Part shown: in pieces, positions 15,413 through 25,181 of the stretch
Layout of the letters: the number at the start of each line of letters is the position of its first letter
Position numbering within the stretch: the first letter of the stretch is position 1
DNA from: Chryseobacterium sp. POL2
GTDB taxonomy: Bacteria > Bacteroidota > Bacteroidia > Flavobacteriales > Weeksellaceae
Length of the DNA: 64,000 bases
Assembly (NCBI RefSeq): GCF_011058315.1
Contig: NZ_CP049298.1
Coordinates: forward strand, 620,001 to 684,000
Reading direction: 5' to 3'
Translations under genes and position numbers: made by a program
Notes under the pieces: generated by a model
What the model was told of the DNA's origin: nothing
Seen by the model: the letters and a program-made list of their open reading frames with translations, nothing else
The model's database searches: none

Positions 15413-16076
15413 ATCACAATACGAGCAAGAGAAACGCTCTGTTTCGCCTGATATTTGGGAAACATTAAAAGATAAGTTGGCGGATTCTCATGCTAATCCA
15501 AAATCAAAAATCGAAGGCAAATCGCGAAAAAAAATATTGTGGTGGTCGGCTGCCGCAGTCATTATTTTGATAGCGTCTTTGGCTAAATTTAATTTGACTA
15601 AAGATTTTCCAAAGCAAAATACAATTCTCGCTGTTAAAGAAAATAATACCGTTTTAGAGAAAAACGCCTCACCCAATCAAGACCTAAAAACATCTGAAAA
15701 GATTAAGTCTATTGATAATATTGAAAAACAACATTTGGTTCAAAATCAAAAAAACACTGAAATTTCAGAAAAAAAAATCATCGTTTCAGAAGTTCCAAAA
15801 CAAATGTTGTCAACTGTTGAAGAACCACAAGTTTTAGCAGAAAATTCCAAAACCGAAACACCAAAACCCAAATATATTTCTTCCAAAGATTTACTTTTTG
15901 GGATTGAACTTGACAAAACCAGAAATGACCAACAAAACAATCAAAATTCGAAATTAGGAATGACGGATTATAAAACTCAGAATTCAGTCAAGGATTTCGA
16001 TGAAAAACTAACTCCCAAAAGTTTAAAAATTCTTGGTTTTACAATATTTGACAAAGATTCTACAATTAAAAAATAA
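15396..16076 (+). CDS. Single-span membrane protein, probable anti-sigma partner
   Basis: A 226-residue protein with a short cytoplasmic N-terminus (about 45 residues), one membrane helix (about 47-66, ILWWSAAAVIILIASLAKF) and a long Lys/Gln/Glu-rich extracytoplasmic tail. The layout and the overlap with the sigma gene fit the anti-sigma factors of Flavobacteriia. There is no recognisable zinc anti-sigma motif, so the role rests on context. Confidence 0.65.
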   Translation: MLKNLKSQYEQEKRSVSPDIWETLKDKLADSHANPKSKIEGKSRKKILWWSAAAVIILIASLAKFNLTKDFPKQNTILAVKENNTVLEKNASPNQDLKTSEKIKSIDNIEKQHLVQNQKNTEISEKKIIVSEVPKQMLSTVEEPQVLAENSKTETPKPKYISSKDLLFGIELDKTRNDQQNNQNSKLGMTDYKTQNSVKDFDEKLTPKSLKILGFTIFDKDSTIKK

Positions 16077-16085
16077 ACAATTTAT

Positions 16086-17180
16086 ATGAAATCAAAACTA
16101 CTCATTCTAGCATTACTCTCCAGTTTTGTTAGCGCTCAAACTACGCTCGAAACTCAAATTAAAAACTATTCTAAAAGCATCGAAAATATGATTGCTAAAG
16201 AGAAATCCAAAATGAAATCCGAAATCCAACAACTGGAAGAAGCCTACGAACAAGGAAAGATTTCAAAAGAAGAACTTGTTTCTGAAAAAGCCAAAATCTC
16301 TGAAAAATACGAAACGATTATCAATGACAAAATCGAATCGCAACGTAGCAAAATGGATAGCATTACCAAATCCACCGTTGTAGCTTCTGTATTTGGGATT
16401 AATACCAAAAACAATACTCAAAATAACAAGAATTATAGCATAAGTACTGGCTTTATAGATATCGATGTTAATACTAAAAATGGGGAAAAGAAAAATCCAA
16501 AAGATCTTATTAACACAAGTAGTTTGAGCCTTAATTATGGATTACTGAATTTGACAAAAGAAAAGGTAAGTATTAATCCTTTCGAAGAAGATTCGCAGAT
16601 GCGCATTGGCAATTCGCATAGTTTTGAGCTTCAGTTTCGTAGAGATTTGCAACTTGGATCGACTTCCAGTCCGTGGTTTTTACGTTATGGTTTTGCTTAT
16701 CGCACCGATACTTATATGCCAAAAAGGCCATTGGTTTTTGTGCAAAATCAGCAGGATTTATCATTAGAAAATTTTGAAAATGGAAAACTAAAACGATCCA
16801 AACTTCGTAATGTGTATTTGACTTTGCCAGTGGAATTTCAGTTCTTAATAAATCCAAAATATACCGAATATGAAGGCCAATCTTACATCGATGGACGCAA
16901 AAAAACTTGGAAAATAGGAGTGGGCGCCTACGCAGGCCTCAACACAAGAAGCATTGTGAAAGTTAAATATTATAATCCCGAAGGCAAGTTTGACAAATAC
17001 CAATATACACTGGACGAGGGCGTTAACAGCTTTTTGTTTGGTGGAAAACTTACTTTAGGTTACGGAAGTCTTAACTTATTTATTAAAAAAGATTTCACAC
17101 CAATTTTTAATGATAAAGCGCAAATCTCTCATAAAAATGGAATCCAAGTCGGTATAGAATTGGTTAACTTAGATTTTTAA
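16086..17180 (+). CDS. Exported protein with coiled coil and beta-rich C-terminus
   Basis: A 364-residue precursor with a short signal peptide (SFVSAQ, residue 18). Residues 25-100 are a Lys/Glu-rich coiled coil. The rest alternates aromatic and polar residues and ends in GIQVGIELVNLDF, resembling an outer-membrane barrel. It follows the putative anti-sigma gene by nine bases, so it is likely part of the sigma operon. Specific function unknown. Confidence 0.68.
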   Translation: MKSKLLILALLSSFVSAQTTLETQIKNYSKSIENMIAKEKSKMKSEIQQLEEAYEQGKISKEELVSEKAKISEKYETIINDKIESQRSKMDSITKSTVVASVFGINTKNNTQNNKNYSISTGFIDIDVNTKNGEKKNPKDLINTSSLSLNYGLLNLTKEKVSINPFEEDSQMRIGNSHSFELQFRRDLQLGSTSSPWFLRYGFAYRTDTYMPKRPLVFVQNQQDLSLENFENGKLKRSKLRNVYLTLPVEFQFLINPKYTEYEGQSYIDGRKKTWKIGVGAYAGLNTRSIVKVKYYNPEGKFDKYQYTLDEGVNSFLFGGKLTLGYGSLNLFIKKDFTPIFNDKAQISHKNGIQVGIELVNLDF

Positions 17181-17183
17181 ATT

Positions 17184-17341
17184 TATGATTAATCTATTTA
17201 TTAAATTTTTCTTTTTTATATTCGGAGTTTTTCTTTTGGCACAGACAGAAATCAACCATTATTGACAAAGTCATTGTAAGATTTGGAAAACTAAAAGATA
17301 AATTGATTGGAGAAAAAAATCGTCTAAATTCTAAATATCAT
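17184..17341 (+). pseudogene. Possible frameshifted small exported protein
   Basis: ATG at 17184 opens a signal-peptide-like MINLFIKFFFFIFGVFLLAQ and stops after six more codons. In another frame the sequence continues IDKVIVRFGKLKDKLIGEKN until the terminator hairpin at 17343. This suggests a short gene broken by one indel. The evidence is weak. Confidence 0.3.
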
Positions 17342-17342
17342 G

Positions 17343-17373
17343 AAACATACTTTCCCGAGTATGTTTTTTTTTT
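17343..17373 (+). terminator. Rho-independent terminator of the sigma operon
   Basis: AAACATAC (17343-17350) pairs with GTATGTTT (17359-17366), followed by a long T run. It lies upstream of the next gene's ATG, which rules out the longer frame that would begin at 17303. Confidence 0.8.
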
Positions 17374-17398
17374 GTATTTTGGCAAAGCATTTAGCAAC

Positions 17399-17794
17399 AT
17401 GAAAAACATACAATTAATAGGCGTTATTTTGGTTGTCATAGGAAGTTTTCTTCCGTTACTAAAAATACCTTTGGTAGGCAATTGGAATTATTGGAAAATC
17501 GATCCTTATCTTGTGAGTATCATATGGATTCTCTGTGCTTTAGCTTTATTTTTCATTCAGAAACAAAAATTAAAAGCAACAAGAATAGTTTCGGGAAGTC
17601 TTATTTTTTTATTTGTCTTTACAATTATCGCCATCAAATTAAAATCTTTGGATTTTTTTAGTTTTTTACCTTTTAAGTCTTGGCAAAGTGCTTTTGCGGG
17701 AATTGTAAATTTATCTTGGGGTTGGTTTTTCGAGTTTGCAGGTGCAGCTTTAATGCTTTTCGGAATTAATAAAAATCAAAACTTAAATAATTAA
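17399..17794 (+). CDS. Small integral membrane protein, unknown function
   Basis: A 131-residue protein with four hydrophobic segments, starting [20 protein letters not shown]. The start at 17399 is chosen because a terminator hairpin occupies the upstream part of the longer frame. The [17 protein letters not shown] motif is common in small membrane proteins of Chryseobacterium. It lies ten bases before the thiolase gene and may be co-transcribed. Confidence 0.7.
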   Translation: MKNIQLIGVILVVIGSFLPLLKIPLVGNWNYWKIDPYLVSIIWILCALALFFIQKQKLKATRIVSGSLIFLFVFTIIAIKLKSLDFFSFLPFKSWQSAFAGIVNLSWGWFFEFAGAALMLFGINKNQNLNN

Positions 17795-17804
17795 AATTAA
17801 TATA

Positions 17805-18983
17805 ATGAAAGAAGTATTTATAGTTTCCGCAGTGAGAACTCCAATGGGAAGTTTTATGGGAAGTTTATCAACAGTACCAGCAACCAAATTAGGAGCTACT
17901 GCTGTAAAAGGAGCTTTAGATAAAATTGGCTTAGATCCTACACAGGTTCAGGAAATCTATATGGGGAATGTATTGCAAGCGGGGGAAGGACAAGCACCAG
18001 CGCGTCAGGTGGCTTTAGGAGCGGGACTTTCTAATCATACACCTTCTACAACAATTAACAAAGTTTGTGCTTCAGGGATGAAAGCGGTTATGATGGCTGC
18101 TCAGTCTATTAAAGCGGGAGATCAAGACGTTATTGTTGCTGGTGGTATGGAGAATATGTCTTTAGTTCCTCATTATTATAACGCAAGAGTTGCTACTAAG
18201 TTAGGAGATATCAAAATGTTAGACGGAATGGTTTCTGACGGTCTTACAGATGTTTACAACAAAGTACACATGGGCGTTTGTGCAGAGAAATGTGCTACAG
18301 ATTATAACTTCACAAGAGAAGATCAAGATAATTTTGCAATTGAGTCTTACAAAAGATCTGCAGCAGCTTGGGAAGCAGGAAAATTCGATAACGAGATTGT
18401 TCCTGTAGAAATTCCTCAAAGAAAAGGAGAGCCTATCATCTTCGCTCAAGATGAAGAGTATAAGTCTGTAAATTTTGATAGATTACCAACTTTGCCAACG
18501 GTTTTCAAAAAGGAAGGTGGAACGGTAACTGCTGCGAATGCTTCTACATTGAACGATGGTGCTTCTGCATTAATCCTTGTTTCTAAAGAAAAAATGGAAG
18601 AATTAGGATTAAAACCTTTAGCAAAAATCGTTTCTTATGCGGATGCAGCTCATGAGCCCGAAAACTTTACAACTGCTCCTGCAAAAGCTTTACCTGTTGC
18701 TCTTAAAAAAGCTGGTTTAGAAGTTTCTGATATTGATTTCTTCGAATTTAATGAAGCTTTTTCTGTGGTTGGTTTAGCAAATAACAAAATTTTAGGTCTT
18801 GATGCTGCAAAAGTAAACGTAAACGGTGGAGCAGTCGCTTTAGGACATCCACTAGGAAGTTCTGGATCTAGAATTATTGTAACATTAATCAACGTATTGA
18901 AACAAAACGCTGGTAAATATGGTGCTGCAGCGATCTGTAATGGTGGTGGTGGTGCTTCTGCAATCGTTATTGAAAATATGTAA
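17805..18983 (+). CDS. Acetyl-CoA C-acyltransferase (thiolase)
   Basis: A 392-residue thiolase II. The nucleophile is Cys near residue 88 ([13 protein letters not shown]), and the second cysteine lies in [13 protein letters not shown] near 378. The catalytic His is in [12 protein letters not shown] near 347, and FFEFNEAFS carries the Asn of the active site. It joins two acetyl-CoA to acetoacetyl-CoA, or cleaves 3-ketoacyl-CoA. Acetoacetyl-CoA would feed the mevalonate route, whose kinase lies 3 kb downstream, or be used by the CoA-transferase at 30808. Confidence 0.94.
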   Translation: MKEVFIVSAVRTPMGSFMGSLSTVPATKLGATAVKGALDKIGLDPTQVQEIYMGNVLQAGEGQAPARQVALGAGLSNHTPSTTINKVCASGMKAVMMAAQSIKAGDQDVIVAGGMENMSLVPHYYNARVATKLGDIKMLDGMVSDGLTDVYNKVHMGVCAEKCATDYNFTREDQDNFAIESYKRSAAAWEAGKFDNEIVPVEIPQRKGEPIIFAQDEEYKSVNFDRLPTLPTVFKKEGGTVTAANASTLNDGASALILVSKEKMEELGLKPLAKIVSYADAAHEPENFTTAPAKALPVALKKAGLEVSDIDFFEFNEAFSVVGLANNKILGLDAAKVNVNGGAVALGHPLGSSGSRIIVTLINVLKQNAGKYGAAAICNGGGGASAIVIENM

Positions 18984-19008
18984 TATTATTTTTAAATAGA
19001 TATTTATA

Positions 19009-19041
19009 ATCAGACTCTTTAAAAGGAGTCTGATTTTTTTT
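19009..19041 (+). terminator. Terminator after the thiolase
   Basis: ATCAGACTC pairs with GAGTCTGAT, followed by eight T. Confidence 0.85.
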
Positions 19042-19141
19042 CTTAAAATTATAGATCATTTTTATAATTTATTTCTGCTTAGAGGGCTTATTTTCATAAA
19101 AAAAGTTAATTTAGAACCTTCAAAAAAAGATAATCTAAATT

Positions 19142-20542
19142 ATGGATGAAATACTAGAACTAGTTAACAATATTGTATGGAGTAATACTTTAATTTTTTT
19201 ATGTCTTTTTTCGGGTGTATTCTTCTCCATCCGAATGCGATTTCCACAGATTCGTTATATCCGCGAAATGTGGAAATTATTGTTTAAAGGCTCAGCTTCA
19301 GAAAAAGGAATTTCTTCTTTTCAAGCTTTTGCATTGGCTATTTCTGGGAGAGTAGGAACCGGAAATATTGCTGGTGTAGCTACCGCGATAGGAATGGGGG
19401 GTCCTGGAGCCATTTTTTGGATGTGGGTGATTGCATTTTTGGGAAGTGCTTCTGCAATTGTGGAAGCTTCACTCGGACAATATTATAAAGAAGTAAAAGA
19501 TGGACAATATCGCGGTGGGCCCGCTTTTTATATAGAAAAAGGCTTGAAACTAAAATGGTACGCGATAATTTTTGCTGGAGTAACTATTTTAAGTACCGGC
19601 CTTCTTTTGCCAGGTGTACAAAGTAACAGTATTGCCATAGCGGTAGAAAATGCTTTTGAAGTTCCTACTTATATCACTGGAATTGTTGTGGCGTTAATAC
19701 TTGGTGTAATTATTATTGGTGGCGTTAAACGTATCAGTACTGTTGCAGAATTTGTAGTTCCATTTATGGCAGGTGGTTATATCTTAATGGCTTTGGTTAT
19801 TATTGGGATTAATTATCAACAAATTCCCGCTGTATTCAAATTGATTTTTGATTCCGCATTAGGCATTGATTCTGCTTTTGGTGGAATTATAGGAATGGCT
19901 ATTGCTTGGGGAGTAAAACGTGGAATCTACAGCAATGAAGCTGGACAGGGAACTGCTCCTCACGCTGCTGCAGCTGCAGAAGTTTCGCATCCTATGAAGC
20001 AAGGTTTGGTGCAAGGTTTTTCTGTATATGTAGATACTATTTTTGTGTGCACCGCAACCGCTTTAATGATTTTATTTACAGGAATGTACAATGTTCAAAA
20101 TCCTGCCGGTGGATTTATTACCGAGAATATTCCCGGGGTGAAGATGGGAGCCGATTTTACGCAGTATGCAGTGGCGCACCATTTACCTTCTGTTGGGAAG
20201 GCTTTTGTAGCTATTTCTTTGTTTTTCTTTGCCTTTACTACCATTATGGCTTATTATTATATTGCCGAAACCAACATCAGCTATTTACAGAAAAAAGCAA
20301 ACAGTAAAATTTACATCAGAATTTTCCAGGGGGTTATTTTAATATCTACTTTTTACGGTGCTGTGAAAACTGCAGACGCCGCATGGATGTTAGGAGATAT
20401 TGGTGTTGGATTAATGGCTTGGCTGAATGTGATCGCAATATTATTGATGCAAAAAAAAGCTATGTTCCTGTTTAAGGATTATGAGAAACAGAAAAAAGAA
20501 GGCAAAGATCCTGCATTAGCCTTAGAATCTGAACAAAATTAA
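19142..20542 (+). CDS. Alanine/glycine:cation symporter (AGCS family)
   Basis: A 466-residue transporter of the AGCS (DagA/AlsT) family with about ten membrane helices. It has the family signatures SGRVGTGNIAGVATAIG near residue 70 and SNEAGQGTAPHAAAAAE near 265. It imports alanine or glycine with sodium or protons. Its own transcript is likely, since a terminator stands upstream. Confidence 0.92.
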   Translation: MDEILELVNNIVWSNTLIFLCLFSGVFFSIRMRFPQIRYIREMWKLLFKGSASEKGISSFQAFALAISGRVGTGNIAGVATAIGMGGPGAIFWMWVIAFLGSASAIVEASLGQYYKEVKDGQYRGGPAFYIEKGLKLKWYAIIFAGVTILSTGLLLPGVQSNSIAIAVENAFEVPTYITGIVVALILGVIIIGGVKRISTVAEFVVPFMAGGYILMALVIIGINYQQIPAVFKLIFDSALGIDSAFGGIIGMAIAWGVKRGIYSNEAGQGTAPHAAAAAEVSHPMKQGLVQGFSVYVDTIFVCTATALMILFTGMYNVQNPAGGFITENIPGVKMGADFTQYAVAHHLPSVGKAFVAISLFFFAFTTIMAYYYIAETNISYLQKKANSKIYIRIFQGVILISTFYGAVKTADAAWMLGDIGVGLMAWLNVIAILLMQKKAMFLFKDYEKQKKEGKDPALALESEQN

Positions 20543-20618
20543 TTTTTAAATAAACTTGTGTTAAGTCACATGTTTGAACTTTAATTTTATATTTGTTAAA
20601 TATTTGAAAATTTTAAAC

Positions 20619-22079
20619 GTGAGTATTAAAAACAATCCGAAAATAATGAAGGCCTGGGCGCTGTATGACTGGGCTAACTCTGTATACTCTTTAGTAATTA
20701 CATCGACCATTTTCCCGATTTACTATTCTATTTTAACAACCGCTTACGAAAAAAGCGAATATGTTGAAGAAACAGGAAAAACAATACAAGTTCCTGTAAG
20801 ACATTTGATTGAAATTTTTGGTAGAGAATACCAGCCGGACGCAGTATATGGTTATTCTTTGACCTTATCTTTTGTCGTAGTCGTTTTGTTATCGCCTATT
20901 TTATCTTCTTTGGCTGACATTATCGGAAACAAAAAATCATTCCTACAATTTTTCTGTTATTTGGGAGCAACTTCATGTATGGGATTGGCTATGTTTACAG
21001 GTATGGATACTGTATGGTTAGGCCTATTATTTAGTATAACCGCAAGTATCGGTTTTTGGGGAAGTTTGGTATTTTATAATTCATTTCTTCCCGATATTGC
21101 CACACCAGACAAGCAAGATGCGCTTTCTGCCAGAGGTTATGTGTATGGTTATATTGGCTCGGTAATTTTGGTAGTTATTTGTTTGGTATTAATCCAAGTT
21201 TTAGCAAAAGACGCCGAACAAGCAATATTATTTACAAGAGTTAGTTTCCTATTCACGGGAGCATGGTGGTTTGGCTTTTCGCAATATACCTTCAAGCATT
21301 TACCAAAATTTGGAAATGTTAAAGACCAATTACCCAAAGATTTGGTATTGTTAAATCATAAAAATTTATTCAAAAGTCATAAAAACAACGGCGGTTTTTT
21401 CTTTGTCCTAAAAAAGAATATTATTTTCTATAAAGATATTATAAGAGAAAGTTTTAAAGAATTATACAAAGTTGGAAATCACCTTTTTAAAGACTCCAAT
21501 TTGAAGTTCTTTTTATCAAGTTTCTTTTTCTTTAGTGTTGGGATGCAGACCATTTTTTTAATGGCAACATTATTCGGAAAATCAGAAATTAATCTGGCAC
21601 AAGACAAACTGATTTTGACTTTGTTGGTGATCCAGATTGAAGCCATTATTGGTGCGATTATTTTCTCACGACTGAGTCGTAAAATTGGAAATAAAAATGT
21701 CATTTCGATTTGCATCGTTTTATGGATTGTAGCCTGCCTTTCAGCCTATTATCTCAACAAAGAAAATCCAAATGTAGAGTATCAATTCTATGGTGTTGCC
21801 GCGATTGTTGGTCTTGTTATGGGTGGCTTACAAGCGATGTCGAGATCAACTTATTCCAAACTTTTGCCACAAGATGGTATGGAAAATACAACCTATTTTA
21901 GCTTTTACGATGTTTTAGAAAAATTAGCGATTATTTTGGGAACTTTCATTTTTGCAACTTTGATTGAGCATTTCAATAATATGCGTTATGCAGCCTTGTC
22001 AATGACGATTTTCTTTGCAATAGGCTTGGTTTTAATCAGATTTTTAAAAGTCAATATCAATAACGAAAAAGCAGCGTAA
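20619..22079 (+). CDS. UMF1-family MFS transporter
   Basis: A 486-residue protein of the UMF1 (Atg22-like) branch of MFS with about 12 helices. The typical opening NNPKIMKAWALYDWANSVYS follows the start. GTG at 20619 is preferred over an upstream TTG and an ATG at 20646, because homologues begin shortly before this motif. Substrate unknown; Atg22-like proteins export amino acids in yeast vacuoles. Confidence 0.85.
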   Translation: MSIKNNPKIMKAWALYDWANSVYSLVITSTIFPIYYSILTTAYEKSEYVEETGKTIQVPVRHLIEIFGREYQPDAVYGYSLTLSFVVVVLLSPILSSLADIIGNKKSFLQFFCYLGATSCMGLAMFTGMDTVWLGLLFSITASIGFWGSLVFYNSFLPDIATPDKQDALSARGYVYGYIGSVILVVICLVLIQVLAKDAEQAILFTRVSFLFTGAWWFGFSQYTFKHLPKFGNVKDQLPKDLVLLNHKNLFKSHKNNGGFFFVLKKNIIFYKDIIRESFKELYKVGNHLFKDSNLKFFLSSFFFFSVGMQTIFLMATLFGKSEINLAQDKLILTLLVIQIEAIIGAIIFSRLSRKIGNKNVISICIVLWIVACLSAYYLNKENPNVEYQFYGVAAIVGLVMGGLQAMSRSTYSKLLPQDGMENTTYFSFYDVLEKLAIILGTFIFATLIEHFNNMRYAALSMTIFFAIGLVLIRFLKVNINNEKAA

Positions 22080-22143
22080 TCGATTTCAATTCACTTCATA
22101 AAGTGGAATTAAATTTGCTTATATCATAATAGATTTTTTTTAG

Positions 22144-22151
22144 TAAATTTG
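22144..22151 (+). promoter_or_regulatory. -7 element for the mevalonate kinase gene
   Basis: TAAATTTG matches TAnnTTTG, 27 bases before the ATG at 22178. Confidence 0.5.
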
Positions 22152-22177
22152 CAAAACAAAACACAGAAAAAGAAACG

Positions 22178-23107
22178 ATGACCAATCCTTTATTTTACGC
22201 TAAAATCATCCTTTTCGGAGAATACGGAATGATAGAAAACTCGCAAGGCCTTGTTGTTCCGTATAGTTTTTATAAAGGAGCTTTGAAGTTTTCCGATCTT
22301 GCTTCAGATTTCGAAAAAAACTCCAATCAGCATCTTGCAAAATATGCTGAGTTTTTGGTAAGTCTTAATCTTCCAGGAAATTTCAAACTGGATATCGAGG
22401 CTTTTCAAAAAGATATTGCTGCTGGTTTGTTCTTTGATTCCAACATTCCACAAGGCTATGGTGTGGGAAGTTCTGGTGCTTTGGTTGCTGCAATTTTTGA
22501 AAAATATTCTTCTAAAAAACTTAGCCCCGACAATATTTCTAAAGATAATCTCAAAATTTTAAAAGCCATCTTCGGAGAAATGGAAAGCTATTTCCATGGA
22601 AAAAGTTCTGGGATGGATCCTTTGATTTGTTATATGAATCTTCCTATTCTTATCGAAAACAAGGAAAATTTAGATAAAGTTTCTATCCCGGATCATGCTA
22701 CAGAAGGCAAAGGTGCAGTGTTTTTAATCGATTCCGGAATTACAGGCGAAACAGGACCGATGATTCAGATCTTCTTTGAAAAAATGAAAACTGAAGGTTT
22801 CCGCAAAACGCTGAAAGAAGAATTTATCCGCTACAATAACGCTTGCATTGATTCTTTTTTGAAAAAAGATATGAATCCTTTCTTTAAAAATCTAAAAAAA
22901 TTATCAGTTTGGGCGTATGACCATTTCAAACCGATGATTCCAGAAAGCATTTATAATATTTGGAAAAAAGGAATTGATACAAATGCTTACTATCTTAAAC
23001 TTTGCGGAAGTGGCGGTGGAGGCTATATTCTTGGATTTACAGAAGATTATGAAAAAGCAGAAAAAATGTTATCCGGATTTCAAAAAGAAGTGATTTACAG
23101 ATTTTAA
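22178..23107 (+). CDS. GHMP kinase, probable mevalonate kinase
   Basis: A 309-residue GHMP-fold kinase. FYAKIILFGEYGMIE is motif 1, PQGYGVGSSGALVAA near residue 92 is the ATP-binding motif 2, GKSSGMDPLICY carries the catalytic Asp, and LCGSGGGGYILGF is motif 3. It would phosphorylate mevalonate in the route to isopentenyl diphosphate, the pathway used by many Flavobacteriia. The UbiA gene follows after five bases, which supports an isoprenoid context. Confidence 0.82.
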   Translation: MTNPLFYAKIILFGEYGMIENSQGLVVPYSFYKGALKFSDLASDFEKNSNQHLAKYAEFLVSLNLPGNFKLDIEAFQKDIAAGLFFDSNIPQGYGVGSSGALVAAIFEKYSSKKLSPDNISKDNLKILKAIFGEMESYFHGKSSGMDPLICYMNLPILIENKENLDKVSIPDHATEGKGAVFLIDSGITGETGPMIQIFFEKMKTEGFRKTLKEEFIRYNNACIDSFLKKDMNPFFKNLKKLSVWAYDHFKPMIPESIYNIWKKGIDTNAYYLKLCGSGGGGYILGFTEDYEKAEKMLSGFQKEVIYRF

Positions 23108-23112
23108 TTTGC

Positions 23113-24036
23113 ATGAGTCAAAACATACAAAAACGAACTAAAAATTTTGCCTATCGACTAAATCAGTTGATGGGCTTTATTTTGGGGGCACGCTTTTTTG
23201 TTGTGGGCTTATTGACTTTTGCATTGTACGTTTCGACGTTTTTTTTGTTCAACCGCGAAGAGTCTTTTAAGGCTTTTGTTTTTGATTATCACGCACATCT
23301 CATTATTCTTTGTTCAATTCTTAGTATCATGGCGGGCGGCATCATCAACCAATTTTATGACCGCGAAAAAGACCAAATTACCAAACCTTTCAGAAGTCGA
23401 ATACAATCTTTCTTTGAACAAAAATATTTTCTTTATGCCTATGTCATTCTTAATGTTTTGGGCTTAGGAATTGCTTGGACACAGTCTTGGCGCGTTTTTA
23501 TTTTCTTTTTAGTCTATCAATTTTTGATGTGGTTATACAGTCATAAACTAAGTAAAATACTACTAATTAACAACTTGACTTTCGTTGGACTAAGTATGTA
23601 TCCCTTCTTCGGTATGTTGGTCTATTACAGAACTTTTACCCCGAAAGTCTTCTTTATGGCAATATTTCTTTTTTTGATGCTCATGATAATTGACATGACA
23701 AAAGATCTCTTAACCAAAAATGCTGATCGCGTTTTCGGCTACAAAACCATTGCTAATCAGTTCAAATCTATAACAGCGCGACGTATTATTATTCTGTTTT
23801 GCTTATTCGCTTTTGTGACATCATTAATTATTATAAAAGGTATTGGCCTACACAGCATTATGGCATTTTACTTTGCTGTAGGGCTTTTTGTTTTGATTGT
23901 TACGGTATTTTGGTTACTAAGAAATTATAGAAACGACAAAATAAATGCATTAACCATTCTAAAGTTTTGGATATTCATTGGGATTTTATCAATGCTATTC
24001 GATGGCATTTATTCACGCTTTAGTTGGGCAATTTAA
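23113..24036 (+). CDS. UbiA-family prenyltransferase
   Basis: A 307-residue integral membrane protein with about eight helices. The first Asp-rich motif is NQFYDREKDQITKPFR (near residue 80) and the second is DMTKDLLTKNAD (near 195); both bind prenyl diphosphate through Mg. The family includes quinone, heme and ether-lipid enzymes. Similar Flavobacteriia proteins are often annotated as geranylgeranylglycerol-phosphate geranylgeranyltransferases. It is translated with the mevalonate kinase. Confidence 0.82.
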   Translation: MSQNIQKRTKNFAYRLNQLMGFILGARFFVVGLLTFALYVSTFFLFNREESFKAFVFDYHAHLIILCSILSIMAGGIINQFYDREKDQITKPFRSRIQSFFEQKYFLYAYVILNVLGLGIAWTQSWRVFIFFLVYQFLMWLYSHKLSKILLINNLTFVGLSMYPFFGMLVYYRTFTPKVFFMAIFLFLMLMIIDMTKDLLTKNADRVFGYKTIANQFKSITARRIIILFCLFAFVTSLIIIKGIGLHSIMAFYFAVGLFVLIVTVFWLLRNYRNDKINALTILKFWIFIGILSMLFDGIYSRFSWAI

Positions 24037-24081
24037 TAATTAATAAAAAAAAAGGCTTTTTAATATTGACTTAAAAAAGTC

Positions 24082-24089
24082 TATCTTTG
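24082..24089 (+). promoter_or_regulatory. -7 element for the pseudouridine synthase gene
   Basis: TATCTTTG matches TAnnTTTG. The expected transcript start near 24096 makes ATG 24105, rather than an upstream TTG, the real start. Confidence 0.6.
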
Positions 24090-24104
24090 CAAAAAATTTT
24101 GAAT

Positions 24105-25133
24105 ATGAGCAGAAACGAGAGAAATTCTTCAGACAGAAATAAAAAGACCGGAAATTTTGGAGGGAGAAAATCTTCTGATAATTCGCGTGGCTCACGAGGG
24201 GATTCAAAAAACTCATCAAAAGAAGGTGCTTCTTTTGAAAGAGGTGGAAAATTTGGAAAACCTAAAACGACCAGAGGTCGCGATTTTGATTCTCGCAACA
24301 AATACGAAGGCGGCGAGAGAAAATTTGGTCCTAAAAAACCATTTATCAAAAACGAAGAAGAAGGAGAGCGCGTAAAATCTTACATCCAAAAAAGAAAATT
24401 GGAAAAGCTTTCTAAAGCACCGAAAGAAACAATCAGACTTAATAAATATATTGCAAATTCTGGGATTTGTAGTAGGAGAGAGGCAGATGATCTTATTACA
24501 CAAGGTCTTGTAGAAGTTAATGGCAAAGTGATTACAGAAATGGGATATCAAGTACAAAAAACGGATAGAGTCGTTTTTGATGGACAAGGTATAACACCAG
24601 AAAAACCTGTTTATGTTGTTCTTAACAAGCCCAAAGGCTACATCTCTACAACCAAAGACGAAAAGGCCAGAAAAACGGTTATGGACCTTGTAGCGAATGC
24701 TTCGCCATACAGATTATTTCCTGTTGGTCGCCTAGATCGCCAAACAACAGGTGTTATATTGTTAACGAATGATGGACACATGACCAAAAAGCTAACGCAT
24801 CCATCATTTAATATGAAGAAAATTTACCATGTTACTCTGGATAGAAAATTATCTATTGAAGATCTTAAAAGCATTGGTGAAGGTATTCGTCTGGAGGAAG
24901 GTGTGGCAGAAGTAGACAGCATATCTTTTATCGAAGGAAAACCTAAAAATGAAATCGGTATCGAAATCCATATTGGTTGGAATCGCGTTGTAAGACGTAT
25001 TTTCCAAAAGCTAGGTTACGAAGTAGAATCTTTGGATCGCGTGATGTTTGCAGGATTAACCAAGAAAAATATCAAACGTGGACATTGGAGAATTCTTACC
25101 GAATTAGAAGTCAATAATTTGAAAATGTTATAA
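24105..25133 (+). CDS. RsuA/RluB-family pseudouridine synthase with basic tail
   Basis: A 342-residue enzyme. Residues 1-105 form a low-complexity Arg/Gly/Ser/Lys-rich extension typical of Bacteroidota RluB homologues. An S4 domain follows (about 110-155, LNKYIANSGICSRREADDLI), then the synthase domain with VGRLDRQTTGVILLTNDG carrying the catalytic Asp. It converts a uridine in 16S or 23S rRNA to pseudouridine. The basic tail probably contacts RNA. Confidence 0.9.
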   Translation: MSRNERNSSDRNKKTGNFGGRKSSDNSRGSRGDSKNSSKEGASFERGGKFGKPKTTRGRDFDSRNKYEGGERKFGPKKPFIKNEEEGERVKSYIQKRKLEKLSKAPKETIRLNKYIANSGICSRREADDLITQGLVEVNGKVITEMGYQVQKTDRVVFDGQGITPEKPVYVVLNKPKGYISTTKDEKARKTVMDLVANASPYRLFPVGRLDRQTTGVILLTNDGHMTKKLTHPSFNMKKIYHVTLDRKLSIEDLKSIGEGIRLEEGVAEVDSISFIEGKPKNEIGIEIHIGWNRVVRRIFQKLGYEVESLDRVMFAGLTKKNIKRGHWRILTELEVNNLKML

Positions 25134-25163
25134 AAAAGCGCTGAAATATTTCAGCGCTTTTTT
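25132..25163. terminator. Perfect bidirectional terminator
   Basis: A 32-base perfect palindrome, AAAAAAGCGCTGAAAT and its complement, between convergent genes. Confidence 0.93.
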
Positions 25164-25181
25164 ATTGGTAATATCTAAACT

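Noticed and set aside
17303-17398. Longer N-terminus for the small membrane protein
   Set aside because: It would translate through a rho-independent terminator; ATG 17399 gives a clean membrane start.
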